Of a stretch of DNA of 15,399 nt, positions 1-7,568 are shown piece by piece. A model generated the notes under the pieces. It ran no database searches and was not told the DNA's origin. It saw only the letters and a list, made by a program, of their open reading frames with translations. This stretch comes from CAZESH01 sp964514665 (GTDB taxonomy: Bacteria; Bacillota; Bacilli; Paenibacillales; KCTC-25726), in contig CAZESH010000077.1 of NCBI GenBank assembly GCA_964514665.1, positions 1-15,399 on the forward strand, in the 5' to 3' direction. Every line of letters begins with the position of its first letter. Positions within the stretch are counted from its first letter, which is position 1. Position numbers and translations under genes: made by a program.

Positions 1-39
1 GGTTTGTTCGGGAGCAAAGTATCCGATGTGAGGCGGTGA
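1..39 (+). CDS. livH: LivH C-terminal tail (partial), branched-chain amino acid ABC permease
   Basis: Frame 1 is open from the window edge to a TGA at 37-39 and reads GLFGSKVSDVRR. Liv permeases of the LivH type commonly end with a GLFG-like motif followed by a short charged tail. The stop lies four bases before the livM start, as expected for the livH-livM junction of the conserved livHMGF order. Only 12 residues are visible, so the call rests mostly on context and on the GLFG motif. The rest of the gene and the binding-protein gene must lie outside the window. Confidence 0.6.
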   Translation, partial: GLFGSKVSDVRR

Positions 40-43
40 CGGT

Positions 44-1009
44 ATGCTGAACATCATCCTTAATCCGTATTATCTCCAAGTCGCATCTTTCATTTTGATC
101 AACATCATGCTTGGCATCAGTATTTATATTACACTGGCTACGGGACAAATATCCCTCGGCAACGCCGGTTTCATGAGTATCGGCGCATACGCATCGGCGA
201 TTCTTACGACAACGTTTCATTTTCCGTTGGTCGGCGGCATCATTGCCGGTTCCTTGATCGCCTTTGTTGCCGGCGTATTGGTCGGAATCCCCACCCTTCG
301 TCTCAGCGGAGTATTCCTTGCGATTGTCACATTGGGCTTCGGGGAAGTAATCCGTGTGTTGTTCATCAACTGGGAAAGCGTCACAAAAGGCGCGGTGGGA
401 ATCGCCGGAATTCCCCAGCTCGGCATGAAGCTGCTGCAGAGTCTGAAAAGCTTTGGATTTACGCCCGGGACGATCGGCATGCAGAACAATCAGTTCAGCC
501 AATTGTCCGTTTTTCTGATTTTGCTGCTGATCAATATTGTACTGATCTGGTTTTTTGTGCGGCAGAATCATTCCCGCATCGGCCGTGCCTTTGCAGCCAT
601 CAAGATGGATGAAAGAGCGGCGGAAGCGATGGGTATCAATATTACGTATTACAAAGTTTTGGCGTTTGCGCAGGGTGCGATGATTTCCGGGTTTGCCGGA
701 GCCTTGTTTGCGCATGTAACCACGTATATCAGCCCGGCGGATTTTTCATATCATCGCGCCGTGGAGATCTTGATTTTCGCCGTATTTGGCGGTTCCAACG
801 TCATTTGGGGTCCTGTTTTCGGAGCGATTCTTTTGACGTCCATTCCGGAGTTTCTTCGCTTTATCAGCGAATACCGGTACATGATTTATGGATTGATCCT
901 GATTGCGATGATGGCTTTCCGTCCGCAGGGGCTGATCGATGCCCGGTTGATCCATCGCTTGAGAAGAAAGAAGGACAAGGAGGCAAGCCGTTATGGTACT
1001 GGAGCTTAA
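44..1009 (+). CDS. livM: Branched-chain amino acid ABC transporter permease LivM
   Basis: This 321-residue, very hydrophobic protein is an inner-membrane permease subunit of the high-affinity branched-chain amino acid importer, working with LivH, LivG, LivF and a periplasmic-type binding protein. The early segment GQISLGNAGFMSIGAYASA is the LivM family hallmark. A cytoplasmic loop near residues 185-210 (AAIKMDERAAEAMGIN) corresponds to the EAA-type loop that docks on the ATPases. About eight to ten membrane segments are visible, and the tail is basic (RLRRKKDK). The ATG at 44 has a GAGG-type ribosome binding site at 30-33. The 3' end overlaps livG by 17 bases, suggesting translational coupling. 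Confidence 0.95.
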   Translation: MLNIILNPYYLQVASFILINIMLGISIYITLATGQISLGNAGFMSIGAYASAILTTTFHFPLVGGIIAGSLIAFVAGVLVGIPTLRLSGVFLAIVTLGFGEVIRVLFINWESVTKGAVGIAGIPQLGMKLLQSLKSFGFTPGTIGMQNNQFSQLSVFLILLLINIVLIWFFVRQNHSRIGRAFAAIKMDERAAEAMGINITYYKVLAFAQGAMISGFAGALFAHVTTYISPADFSYHRAVEILIFAVFGGSNVIWGPVFGAILLTSIPEFLRFISEYRYMIYGLILIAMMAFRPQGLIDARLIHRLRRKKDKEASRYGTGA

Positions 1010-1766
1010 GAACATTTCCAAAATGTTTGGCGGACTTTCCGCGCTTCATGACGTTTCCTTCTCCATCAGCGAAGGGGAGGTGCTGGGTCTGATCGGACCG
1101 AACGGCGCCGGGAAGACCACGCTCTTCAACATCATCACCTCGATGTTTTCGCCCACCAAGGGTGAAATTTTGTTTGCTGACGAGAAAATTACCGGCTTAA
1201 AGCCCTACCAGGTAATGGAAAAAGGAATCGGCCGCACGTTTCAGAACATTCGCCTGTTCGGCGAGATGACGGCGGAAGAGAATATCATGGTCGGACTTCA
1301 TTGCCGGCAAAAATCAGGCGTTTGGCAAAGTGTGTTTCGTACGCGAAGCCAACAAAAAGAAGAAACCGAAGCGAAAGACAAAGCGCGCCATTTATTGGAA
1401 CTGGTCGGTTTAAAGGGGCAGGAAGAGACATTGGCGGCAAGCTTGGCCTATGGCCAGCAGAGGCGGCTGGAGATTGCCAGGGCGCTGGCCGGCGACCCGA
1501 AGCTGCTGCTGCTGGATGAACCTGCCGCAGGAATGAACGAAAGCGAGACCAGCGATTTGTTTCATCTGGTCAAAAAGATCCAGAGCATGGGCACGACCGT
1601 GCTTCTCATCGAGCATGACATGCCCTTGGTCATGAAGGTATGCGACCGCATCGTGGTCTTGAGCTTTGGCGAGAAAATCGCCGAAGGGACGCCGGAAGAA
1701 ATTCAGAACGATCCGGCTGTCATTGAAGCCTACCTCGGCAAAGAGGAGGATGAGGAGATTGCTTGA
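993..1766 (+). CDS. livG: Branched-chain amino acid ABC transporter ATP-binding protein LivG
   Basis: This 257-residue ABC ATPase powers the Liv importer. Walker A is GPNGAGKTT at residues 35-43, the signature is the LivG-type LAYGQQR beginning at 151, Walker B is LLLLDEP with the Asp at 175 and catalytic Glu at 176, and the H-loop His is at about 208 (IEHDM). A ribosome binding site (AAGGACAAGGAGG, 971-983) lies inside the end of livM. The segment GIGRTFQNIRLFGEMTAEEN matches the LivG Q-loop region and separates it from LivF. The last bases overlap the start of livF. All catalytic residues are present, so the subunit should be functional. Confidence 0.95.
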   Translation: MVLELKNISKMFGGLSALHDVSFSISEGEVLGLIGPNGAGKTTLFNIITSMFSPTKGEILFADEKITGLKPYQVMEKGIGRTFQNIRLFGEMTAEENIMVGLHCRQKSGVWQSVFRTRSQQKEETEAKDKARHLLELVGLKGQEETLAASLAYGQQRRLEIARALAGDPKLLLLDEPAAGMNESETSDLFHLVKKIQSMGTTVLLIEHDMPLVMKVCDRIVVLSFGEKIAEGTPEEIQNDPAVIEAYLGKEEDEEIA

Positions 1767-2469
1767 GATTTCCGGCTTAACAACATACTATGGGCAAATT
1801 CAGGCACTAAAAGGCATAGATTTATCAGTCAAGGAAGGCACCATCGTGGCACTGCTCGGCGCCAATGGAGCCGGCAAAACCACGACAATGAAATCGATCG
1901 TCGGCTTATTGAAGCCGAAAACAGGCAGCATCACCTTCCAGGGACAAGCGGTTCAAGGGCTGACTCCCGATCAAATGCTGCGCAGGGGCATCGCGCTCGT
2001 ACCGGAAGGCCGGGCGATTCTGTCCGGAATGTCGGTCATGGAAAACCTGGAAATGGGCGCTTATCAGAGAAACGACGGGGAAATTGCCGATGATCTGGAA
2101 AAAGTGTTCCGCAAATTTCCGATTTTGCAGGAGCGCAAAAAACAATTGGGCGGAACGTTGTCCGGGGGACAGCAGCAGATGCTGGCGATCGCCAGGGCCA
2201 TCATGTCGCGGCCCAAGCTGCTGCTGTTGGACGAACCGTCGATGGGACTCGCGCCGCTCGTCGTCGCAGAAATCTTCAGGATTATTAAAGAAATCAACGA
2301 GACGGGAACGACCGTCCTGCTTGTCGAGCAGAACGTCCGTCAAGCGTTGAAGGTGGCTCATTACGGCTATGTCCTGGAAACGGGAAAAATTACGCATCAT
2401 GGCCCTTCCAAGGATTTGCTCGACGACCCCAGGATCAAAGAGGCTTATCTCGGGCATTCCGTGAAATAA
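1759..2469 (+). CDS. livF: Branched-chain amino acid ABC transporter ATP-binding protein LivF
   Basis: This second ATPase of the Liv importer pairs with LivG. Walker A is GANGAGKTT at residues 34-42, the signature is LSGGQQQ, Walker B is LLLLDEPSMGL, and the H-loop position carries the LivF-typical Gln (VEQNV). I prefer the TTG start at 1759: the AGGAGG at 1744-1749 is nine bases upstream, and the product begins MLEISGLTTYYG like family members. The in-frame ATG at 1750 directly abuts that AGGAGG with no spacer and adds three residues, so it is less likely but possible. The gene overlaps the end of livG by eight bases and is followed by a strong terminator, making it the last gene of the operon. 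Confidence 0.93.
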   Translation: MLEISGLTTYYGQIQALKGIDLSVKEGTIVALLGANGAGKTTTMKSIVGLLKPKTGSITFQGQAVQGLTPDQMLRRGIALVPEGRAILSGMSVMENLEMGAYQRNDGEIADDLEKVFRKFPILQERKKQLGGTLSGGQQQMLAIARAIMSRPKLLLLDEPSMGLAPLVVAEIFRIIKEINETGTTVLLVEQNVRQALKVAHYGYVLETGKITHHGPSKDLLDDPRIKEAYLGHSVK

Positions 2470-2522
2470 ATGAAATTAAGCCAAAGCAGCTCGCGTAAAC
2501 TTACTAGCTTTGTTGATAGACT

Positions 2523-2551
2523 AAACCGTCCGGTATACGGACGGTTTTTTT
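2523..2551 (+). terminator. Rho-independent terminator of the liv operon
   Basis: AAACCGTCCG (2523-2532) pairs perfectly with CGGACGGTTT (2538-2547) around a five-base GTATA loop, and the 3' arm runs into seven consecutive T residues (2545-2551). It lies 53 bases after the livF stop. This is a textbook intrinsic terminator on the plus strand. Confidence 0.92.
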
Positions 2552-2554
2552 GAT

Positions 2555-2775
2555 ATTGTAAAATTTTTTTGGGGCCGGGCGAGGTCTTCCGTTTGCAATT
2601 CATCTGCTTTTTTCCAGCTTCGACTACCGTACCTGCATATAAGCAAGTAAATTTGAGATTTTGGCTGGAGTGGCGAGGCGTACCTGCAAAAAAGCAGGTA
2701 TTCAAACCGGCAAGCTGCCGTTTGGCGAAAAACCGGCCAATTTACCTGCATTTTTGCAGGTACTGCTGAAGCATT
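2555..2775. repeat. Dispersed intergenic hairpin repeat, copy A
   Basis: This noncoding stretch resembles 13587-13841. Both copies share the same order of modules: an A/T then G-rich head, a CTTCGACT block, an imperfect ACCTGC hairpin, a perfect hairpin and a final hairpin. In copy A the perfect TACCTGC-N6-GCAGGTA lies at 2681-2700 and the final TACCTGCA-N4-TGCAGGTA at 2743-2762. The first hairpin (2630-2649) carries one mismatch. A block of 28 bases (2678-2705) is identical to 13695-13722. The open frames across it arise from the hairpins and lack ribosome binding sites. It fills most of the gap between the liv terminator and the next gene. Function is unknown; a non-autonomous repeat or structured RNA is possible. 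Confidence 0.8.
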
Positions 2776-2842
2776 TTACACAAATGCGCAACTATTTGGC
2801 ATTTTTTGGCGTTTATATCTATGTGAGGAAGGAGAAGATCCG

Positions 2843-3736
2843 ATGAAAAAACCATTCATTTCGCTGCTCACCGTTGTGATGCTGTCGTCTGTGCTGGTTT
2901 CATGTTTCAACACAAGTGAAATTAGTCAAAGCCCCAGCCGTTCAACTAATGTCAAACAATCGCCTCATACCAATATGACTCCGACGCCACCCCCTTCTTC
3001 CCGTTCAACGCCTGCAACAGGCGGAAAATCCAGTCCCGCTCGGCAATCGGATACAGATCCCTATAAGAAAATGAGTCAGGCGGGCTGGATGACCTTTGCC
3101 GGAAAAAAGGACCAAATCGTGCTGCCTCTATATGCAATTTCAGGCGATTACGGTGTGAATGATCAAAGTGTGACGATAAATCCGACTTTGCCGCTGCCAG
3201 TCATCGATTACGAAATACCTGACAAGCTATCCGGAAAGCTGGCCGCATATTGGATGAGTATGGCAGGAAATTCACAAGGCTTGCTTATACTTGGTCCGAT
3301 CGGGTGGAAAGCCGCGGCAGCTGAAGAAGGCACAAATGGTTCTATACGGATCACGCTTGTGAATCCGAGCAATCCCGCTGAAAAGCTGGATTATGAGGAT
3401 TCCGGAGCCTGTCAGGGCTGCACCATATCGGCTATTGGAAGCTATTTTCCGAATTTGGCCAAATGGGCCGATGATCAAGGCTTTCCAGGAGCTGATTACC
3501 TGCCGTTCCAATATCGGCAGCTGCTAAGTCCCGATTTAACGGCCTACTCGTTGAAAACCAAGAGCCGGGACATAGAGACGAATGGAGTCGCCTATCAAAA
3601 CCATGCGGAGTCAGGGAATGCCATCTTTCATTCTGAAACGGTAACACTCCCTAAACAGTCGCATGGACTGGCTGCGCTGATATTAAATTATTTTGTACAT
3701 AAGCATCAGCCGGTGATAGTCAAGCTGGCGGAATAA
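2843..3736 (+). CDS. Putative secreted lipoprotein of unknown function
   Basis: This 297-residue protein starts with a lipoprotein signal: MKK, a hydrophobic stretch, then the lipobox LVSC with the lipidated Cys at residue 21. It would be anchored on the outer face of the cytoplasmic membrane. Residues 22 to about 75 form a Ser/Thr/Pro/Gln-rich linker, and the remainder is a single globular domain with segments such as QIVLPLYAISGDYG, DKLSGKLAAYWMSMAG and LILGPIGWKAAAAEEG. A CQGC motif lies at residues 190-193. From memory this resembles the DUF4850 family seen in Paenibacillus, which I could not verify. The ATG is preceded by GGAAGGAG. It stands alone between the repeat copy and the methylcitrate genes. 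Confidence 0.85.
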   Translation: MKKPFISLLTVVMLSSVLVSCFNTSEISQSPSRSTNVKQSPHTNMTPTPPPSSRSTPATGGKSSPARQSDTDPYKKMSQAGWMTFAGKKDQIVLPLYAISGDYGVNDQSVTINPTLPLPVIDYEIPDKLSGKLAAYWMSMAGNSQGLLILGPIGWKAAAAEEGTNGSIRITLVNPSNPAEKLDYEDSGACQGCTISAIGSYFPNLAKWADDQGFPGADYLPFQYRQLLSPDLTAYSLKTKSRDIETNGVAYQNHAESGNAIFHSETVTLPKQSHGLAALILNYFVHKHQPVIVKLAE

Positions 3737-3960
3737 AGATGTTATGTTACTCGTGTAACCCCTCGGATTTATTGCATTTCCCGAAGAAGGACAAATCGCT
3801 TTCCCAAGCCTGTTTTACAAGTCAGTTGTTATGAATGCGGTATTGGTTATGGCCTGCCATCATACATTTGAAATATTACGAGAAACCATCTGGATATTAG
3901 ACGCGGAAAAAGCGTGTTCTGTACACTTGATTTAACGAGAGGAAATGAAAGGAGAGGAAG
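3737..3960 (+). promoter_or_regulatory. Leader region of the methylcitrate operon with a possible sigma-E -10 element
   Basis: This gap has no convincing gene. CATACATT at 3861-3868 matches the Bacillus sigma-E -10 consensus CATACANT exactly. The upstream candidate -35 around 3839-3847 (GGTATTGGT) is a poor match. The Bacillus subtilis mmg operon, whose mmgD and mmgE correspond to the genes downstream here, is known to be transcribed by sigma-E in the mother cell, so the site fits context. Short inverted arms GTTAC/GTAAC (3744-3757) and ACGC/GCGT (3901-3915) are present without T tracts. I saw no convincing catabolite-response element. Confidence 0.3.
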
Positions 3961-5094
3961 ATGATGAGCAGGCAATATCAACCGGGGCTTGAGAACGTTA
4001 TTGCAAGTGAGACAACCCTTTCTTATCTGGATGTTGAACATGAAGAAATTGTGCTGCGCGGCTATGATTTGATCGAGCTTGCCAAACAAAAGACATATCT
4101 GGACATTGTCGGATTAATGCTGGATGGTGTCCTTCCTGACCCAAACCAGCGGAATGCATTGGAACAAAATCTGAAATCGGAATATGATTTCCCGGAAAAT
4201 GTCCAATCGATTCTGCAGCTGCTTCCGGAACAAGCCAATTTGATGGATGTGCTGCGAACGGGGATTTCGGCCATCGCCAGCTTTGATGGGGAGCTTGACG
4301 ACCGTTCCCATGCAGCCAATTATCGCAAAGCGATCCGCTTGCTGGCCAAGGTGCCGCAAATCGCAGCGAATGGGTATCGGGCCGTAAAGAAGCTGCCTTT
4401 GGTGGAACCTCGCAAGGATTTGTCCTATACCGGAAATTTTCTGTATATGATCACAGGAAGAGTTCCCACGAAGCTGGAGGAAAGCATCTTCGACCAGTCC
4501 TTGATCGTATACAGCGAGCATGAAATGCCGAACTCCACTTTTGCCGCACGGGTGATTGCTTCCACCCAGTCCGATATATACGGGGCGTTGACCGGAGCTG
4601 TAGCTTCACTCAAGGGCACTTTGCACGGCGGAGCCAACGAGGCTGTAATGAAAATGCTTTTGCAGGCAGGTTCGGAAGCGGCGATCGAAACTTTGATGCT
4701 GGACAAATTGTCCAAAAGAGAAAGGATTATGGGTTTCGGACACCGCGTCTACATGAAGAAGGCTGATCCCCGCGCCATGCTGATGAAAGAGGCGCTGGCG
4801 GTTTTGGTTGAAGAGACGAACAGGATGGACTTATATAAGATGTGCGTGATCGGCGAAGAGATCATGAAGAAAGAGAAGGGGTTATATCCGAATTTGGACT
4901 ATTATGCGGCGCCGGTTTACCATTTGCTCGATATTCCGATCGATTTATTTACCCCGGTATTTCTTGCTGCACGTACAATCGGGATTTGTGCGCATGTGAT
5001 CGAGCAGCATGATCACAATCGGCTTTTCAGACCCCGTGTGCTCTATAATGGACCGCGCAATTTGCATCCGGAGCATCGACGCTCTGAATCATAA
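3961..5094 (+). CDS. prpC: Citrate synthase / 2-methylcitrate synthase (MmgD/PrpC-like)
   Basis: This 377-residue protein belongs to the citrate synthase family and condenses propionyl-CoA (or acetyl-CoA) with oxaloacetate. The catalytic triad is visible: His222 in LHGGANE, His261 in GFGHRVY, and Asp313 in NLDYY. The length matches short bacterial citrate/2-methylcitrate synthases such as MmgD (about 370 residues). Substrate preference cannot be read reliably from sequence, but the two downstream genes are committed methylcitrate-cycle enzymes, which favours the 2-methylcitrate role. The start at 3961 follows GAAAGGAGAGGAAG; a second ATG at 3964 is an equally good alternative. It is the first gene of the operon, 24 bases before prpD. 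Confidence 0.9.
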   Translation: MMSRQYQPGLENVIASETTLSYLDVEHEEIVLRGYDLIELAKQKTYLDIVGLMLDGVLPDPNQRNALEQNLKSEYDFPENVQSILQLLPEQANLMDVLRTGISAIASFDGELDDRSHAANYRKAIRLLAKVPQIAANGYRAVKKLPLVEPRKDLSYTGNFLYMITGRVPTKLEESIFDQSLIVYSEHEMPNSTFAARVIASTQSDIYGALTGAVASLKGTLHGGANEAVMKMLLQAGSEAAIETLMLDKLSKRERIMGFGHRVYMKKADPRAMLMKEALAVLVEETNRMDLYKMCVIGEEIMKKEKGLYPNLDYYAAPVYHLLDIPIDLFTPVFLAARTIGICAHVIEQHDHNRLFRPRVLYNGPRNLHPEHRRSES

Positions 5095-5118
5095 TTTAAT
5101 CGGAAAGATGGGGAAAAG

Positions 5119-6567
5119 ATGAGTACAGTCGAATATGCCGCAAAAAGTAATTTGAAAGTGGATCCATTGCTTGCAGATATTGCGGATTATGTATTGAACG
5201 GGCGAGTTGAAAGTGAAGAAGCCTATCGCATCGCCCAACATGTCCTTTTGGACTCGATCGGGACCGGGTTGTTGGCGCTGCGGTTTCCGGAATGTGCCAA
5301 GCTATTGGGGCCGATCGTTCCGGGGGCTTTTCTGCCTGGCGGGGCCCGGGTGCCGGGAACACGATTTGAATTGGACCCTGTCCAATCCGCTTTTAATATC
5401 GGCTGCATGATCCGCTGGCTGGATTATAATGATACGTGGCTTGCGGCTGAATGGGGGCATCCGTCGGATAATTTGGGCAGCATCCTTGCAACGGCGGACT
5501 ATGTAAGCCGCTGCCGCGTGTCGGAGGGGAAAGCGCCATTAACCATGAAGGATGTGTTGACAGCCGCGATCAAAGCGCATGAAATCCAGGGTGTACTGGC
5601 GCTTGAGAACAGCTTGAACCGTGTCGGCCTGGATCATGTGCTTTTTGTCAAAGTTGCTTCAACCGCCGTGGTTACGGCCATGCTGGGCGGAAACCGGGAG
5701 CAGGTGATGAATGCGCTCTCGAATGCGTGGCTGGATGGCGGCAGCTTGAGAACGTATCGCCATGCCCCCAATACCGGATCGCGTAAATCCTGGGCTGCCG
5801 GCGATGCCGCCAGCCGGGCGGTGCGATTGGCTTTGATGGCGCTAAATGGAGAAATGGGATACGCGACTGCGCTTTCCGCAAAGGGTTGGGGCTTCCAGGA
5901 TGTTTTGTTTGAAGGCAAGGAGCTGGTTCTGGCACGCCCCCTCGGCACTTACGTGATGGAAAATGTGCTGTTCAAAATTTCTTTCCCCGCCGAATTTCAC
6001 GCGCAAACAGCGGTTGAATGCGCCTTTCATTTGTATGAGTCCGTGAAGCACCGCTTGGAGGAGATCGATCGCATTACGCTGACGACCCATCAATCGGCGA
6101 TTCGCATCATTGACAAAAAAGGCCCGCTTTACAACCCGGCGGACCGCGATCATTGTTTGCAGTATATGGTTGCCGTCGGTCTGCTGTTCGGTCGGCTGAC
6201 GCCTGAGCATTACGAGGATGAGACGGCGGCCGACCCCAGAATCGATACGCTAAGAGAAAAAATGGTCGTCGTCGAGGATGAGCAGTACAGTATGGACTAT
6301 CTAGATCCGGAAAAGCGCTCCATCGCCAATGCGGTTCAAATCCGTTTCAAGGACGGAACCCAAACGGAAAAGGCCATTGTTGAATATCCGATCGGCCATC
6401 GCAGACGGCGCGAGGAAGGTTTGCCGCAAGTAAGGGAGAAGTATCAAGCGAACCTATTGACCCGCTTTCCCCGTCAAAAAACCGCCGATATCCTGGAGCT
6501 TTCTTTTGATTTTGATCGCTTGAGCCAAACGCCGGTTGATCAATTCATGAAAATGTTTGTGATATGA
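5119..6567 (+). CDS. prpD: 2-methylcitrate dehydratase, MmgE/PrpD family
   Basis: This 482-residue member of the MmgE/PrpD family dehydrates 2-methylcitrate to 2-methyl-cis-aconitate in the cytoplasm. The family motif LDYNDTWLAAEWGHPSDN begins at about residue 101, followed by LGSILATADY. Near residues 205-240 the segment RHAPNTGSRKSWAAGDAASR is also typical. The length is normal for PrpD (about 480), with no truncation or frameshift. The ATG follows GGAAAGATGGGG. The hydration step that follows in the cycle needs an aconitase, and none is encoded in this window, so a housekeeping aconitase probably supplies it, as proposed for B. subtilis. Confidence 0.93.
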   Translation: MSTVEYAAKSNLKVDPLLADIADYVLNGRVESEEAYRIAQHVLLDSIGTGLLALRFPECAKLLGPIVPGAFLPGGARVPGTRFELDPVQSAFNIGCMIRWLDYNDTWLAAEWGHPSDNLGSILATADYVSRCRVSEGKAPLTMKDVLTAAIKAHEIQGVLALENSLNRVGLDHVLFVKVASTAVVTAMLGGNREQVMNALSNAWLDGGSLRTYRHAPNTGSRKSWAAGDAASRAVRLALMALNGEMGYATALSAKGWGFQDVLFEGKELVLARPLGTYVMENVLFKISFPAEFHAQTAVECAFHLYESVKHRLEEIDRITLTTHQSAIRIIDKKGPLYNPADRDHCLQYMVAVGLLFGRLTPEHYEDETAADPRIDTLREKMVVVEDEQYSMDYLDPEKRSIANAVQIRFKDGTQTEKAIVEYPIGHRRRREEGLPQVREKYQANLLTRFPRQKTADILELSFDFDRLSQTPVDQFMKMFVI

Positions 6568-6601
6568 TGAGTCTATAAATCAAGTTTCATGGGAGGTTGT
6601 C

Positions 6602-7510
6602 ATGGCCTGGCTTATTGAAGAGGAACCGGATCAAAAAACATTGGCGGCCGAATTCCGCAAGTCCGTCAATTCCGCATCGATTGTGAAAATTCCCGGCGCG
6701 CATGACGGAATGGCTGCCAGAATTGCCAAGCAATTTGATTTTAAAGCGATCTACCTTTCCGGGGCCGCCTACACGGCGAGCAGGGGGCTGCCTGACTTAG
6801 GTCTCATCTACTCGAACGAGGTTGCGGAGCGGGCGCGTGAGCTGGTGCGGGCATCGGGACTTCCGCTGCTGGTGGATATCGACACCGGCTTTGGCGGCGT
6901 ATTGAACGCTGTCCGAACGGCAAAGGAAATGGTGGAAGCCAAAGCGGCCGCCGTGCAAATCGAGGATCAGGAAATGCCGAAAAAATGCGGCCATTTGAAC
7001 GGCAAGAAGCTGGTGTCCGTCCAGGAGATGGCGCAAAAAATTCGCGCGATCAAGGAAGCCGGCCCGTCGCTTTTTGTCCTCGCCCGCACCGATGCGAAAA
7101 GCGTGGAAGGGTTCGATGCGGCCATCGATCGGGCCAAACAATATCTGGATGCAGGGGCGGACGGTATTTTCCCGGAGGCGCTGGAGAGCGAAGAAGAATT
7201 CAGGCGTTTTCGCAGCTCGGTGAACGGCCCAATGCTTGCCAATATGACCGAATTTGGAAGGACGCCCTATTATACGGCGGAGCAGTTTGAAGCATGGGGC
7301 TTTAACATGGTGATTTATCCCGTTACTTCGCTGCGGGTTGCTGCCAAGGCGTATGAACGGGTTTTTGCGGAAATCAAAGAAAACGGCACCCAAATCCATG
7401 CAGTGCAACATATGCAGACAAGAAAAGAACTGTACGAGACGATTAGATATTATGATTACGAGGCATTGGACGGGAAAATAGCGAAAACCGTTCTTCCGGA
7501 GAAAGAGTAA
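6602..7510 (+). CDS. prpB: Methylisocitrate lyase (PrpB/YqiQ-like)
   Basis: This 302-residue enzyme of the isocitrate lyase/PEP mutase superfamily cleaves 2-methylisocitrate to pyruvate and succinate, the last step of the methylcitrate cycle. The catalytic loop KKCGH lies at residues 127-131 with nucleophilic Cys129. The Mg-binding aspartates are Asp92 and Asp94 in VDIDTGFGG. PRGLPDLGL-like and FARTDAKSVEG-like family segments are also present. The ATG at 6602 follows a strong GGGAGG. It is separated by only 34 bases from prpD and is certainly co-transcribed. No clear terminator separates it from the convergent LysR gene 58 bases away. Confidence 0.94.
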   Translation: MAWLIEEEPDQKTLAAEFRKSVNSASIVKIPGAHDGMAARIAKQFDFKAIYLSGAAYTASRGLPDLGLIYSNEVAERARELVRASGLPLLVDIDTGFGGVLNAVRTAKEMVEAKAAAVQIEDQEMPKKCGHLNGKKLVSVQEMAQKIRAIKEAGPSLFVLARTDAKSVEGFDAAIDRAKQYLDAGADGIFPEALESEEEFRRFRSSVNGPMLANMTEFGRTPYYTAEQFEAWGFNMVIYPVTSLRVAAKAYERVFAEIKENGTQIHAVQHMQTRKELYETIRYYDYEALDGKIAKTVLPEKE

Positions 7511-7568
7511 TCTGCGATGAAAGTCCTGGAAATATCCAAGGCTAAGATGCGAATTTAGACGTTGCGGG

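Noticed and set aside
1666..1749. Extended N-terminus of LivF from the ATG at 1666
   Set aside because: The extra 28 residues lie inside livG in another frame and are unlike LivF N-termini, whereas a well-placed ribosome binding site supports the start at 1759.
2445..2769. Small open frames beginning MNTCFFAGT and similar, repeated at 13513-13819
   Set aside because: They recur only because the hairpin repeats recur. Start codons fall inside the TACCTGC stems and no ribosome binding site precedes them.
3739..3834. 31-residue frame beginning MLCYSCNPSDLL after the lipoprotein gene
   Set aside because: It has no convincing ribosome binding site and nothing recognisable; most likely chance.
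3870..3960. Catabolite-response element upstream of the methylcitrate operon
   Set aside because: The ACGC-N7-GCGT arms at 3901-3915 do not fit the consensus, and no other site came close.
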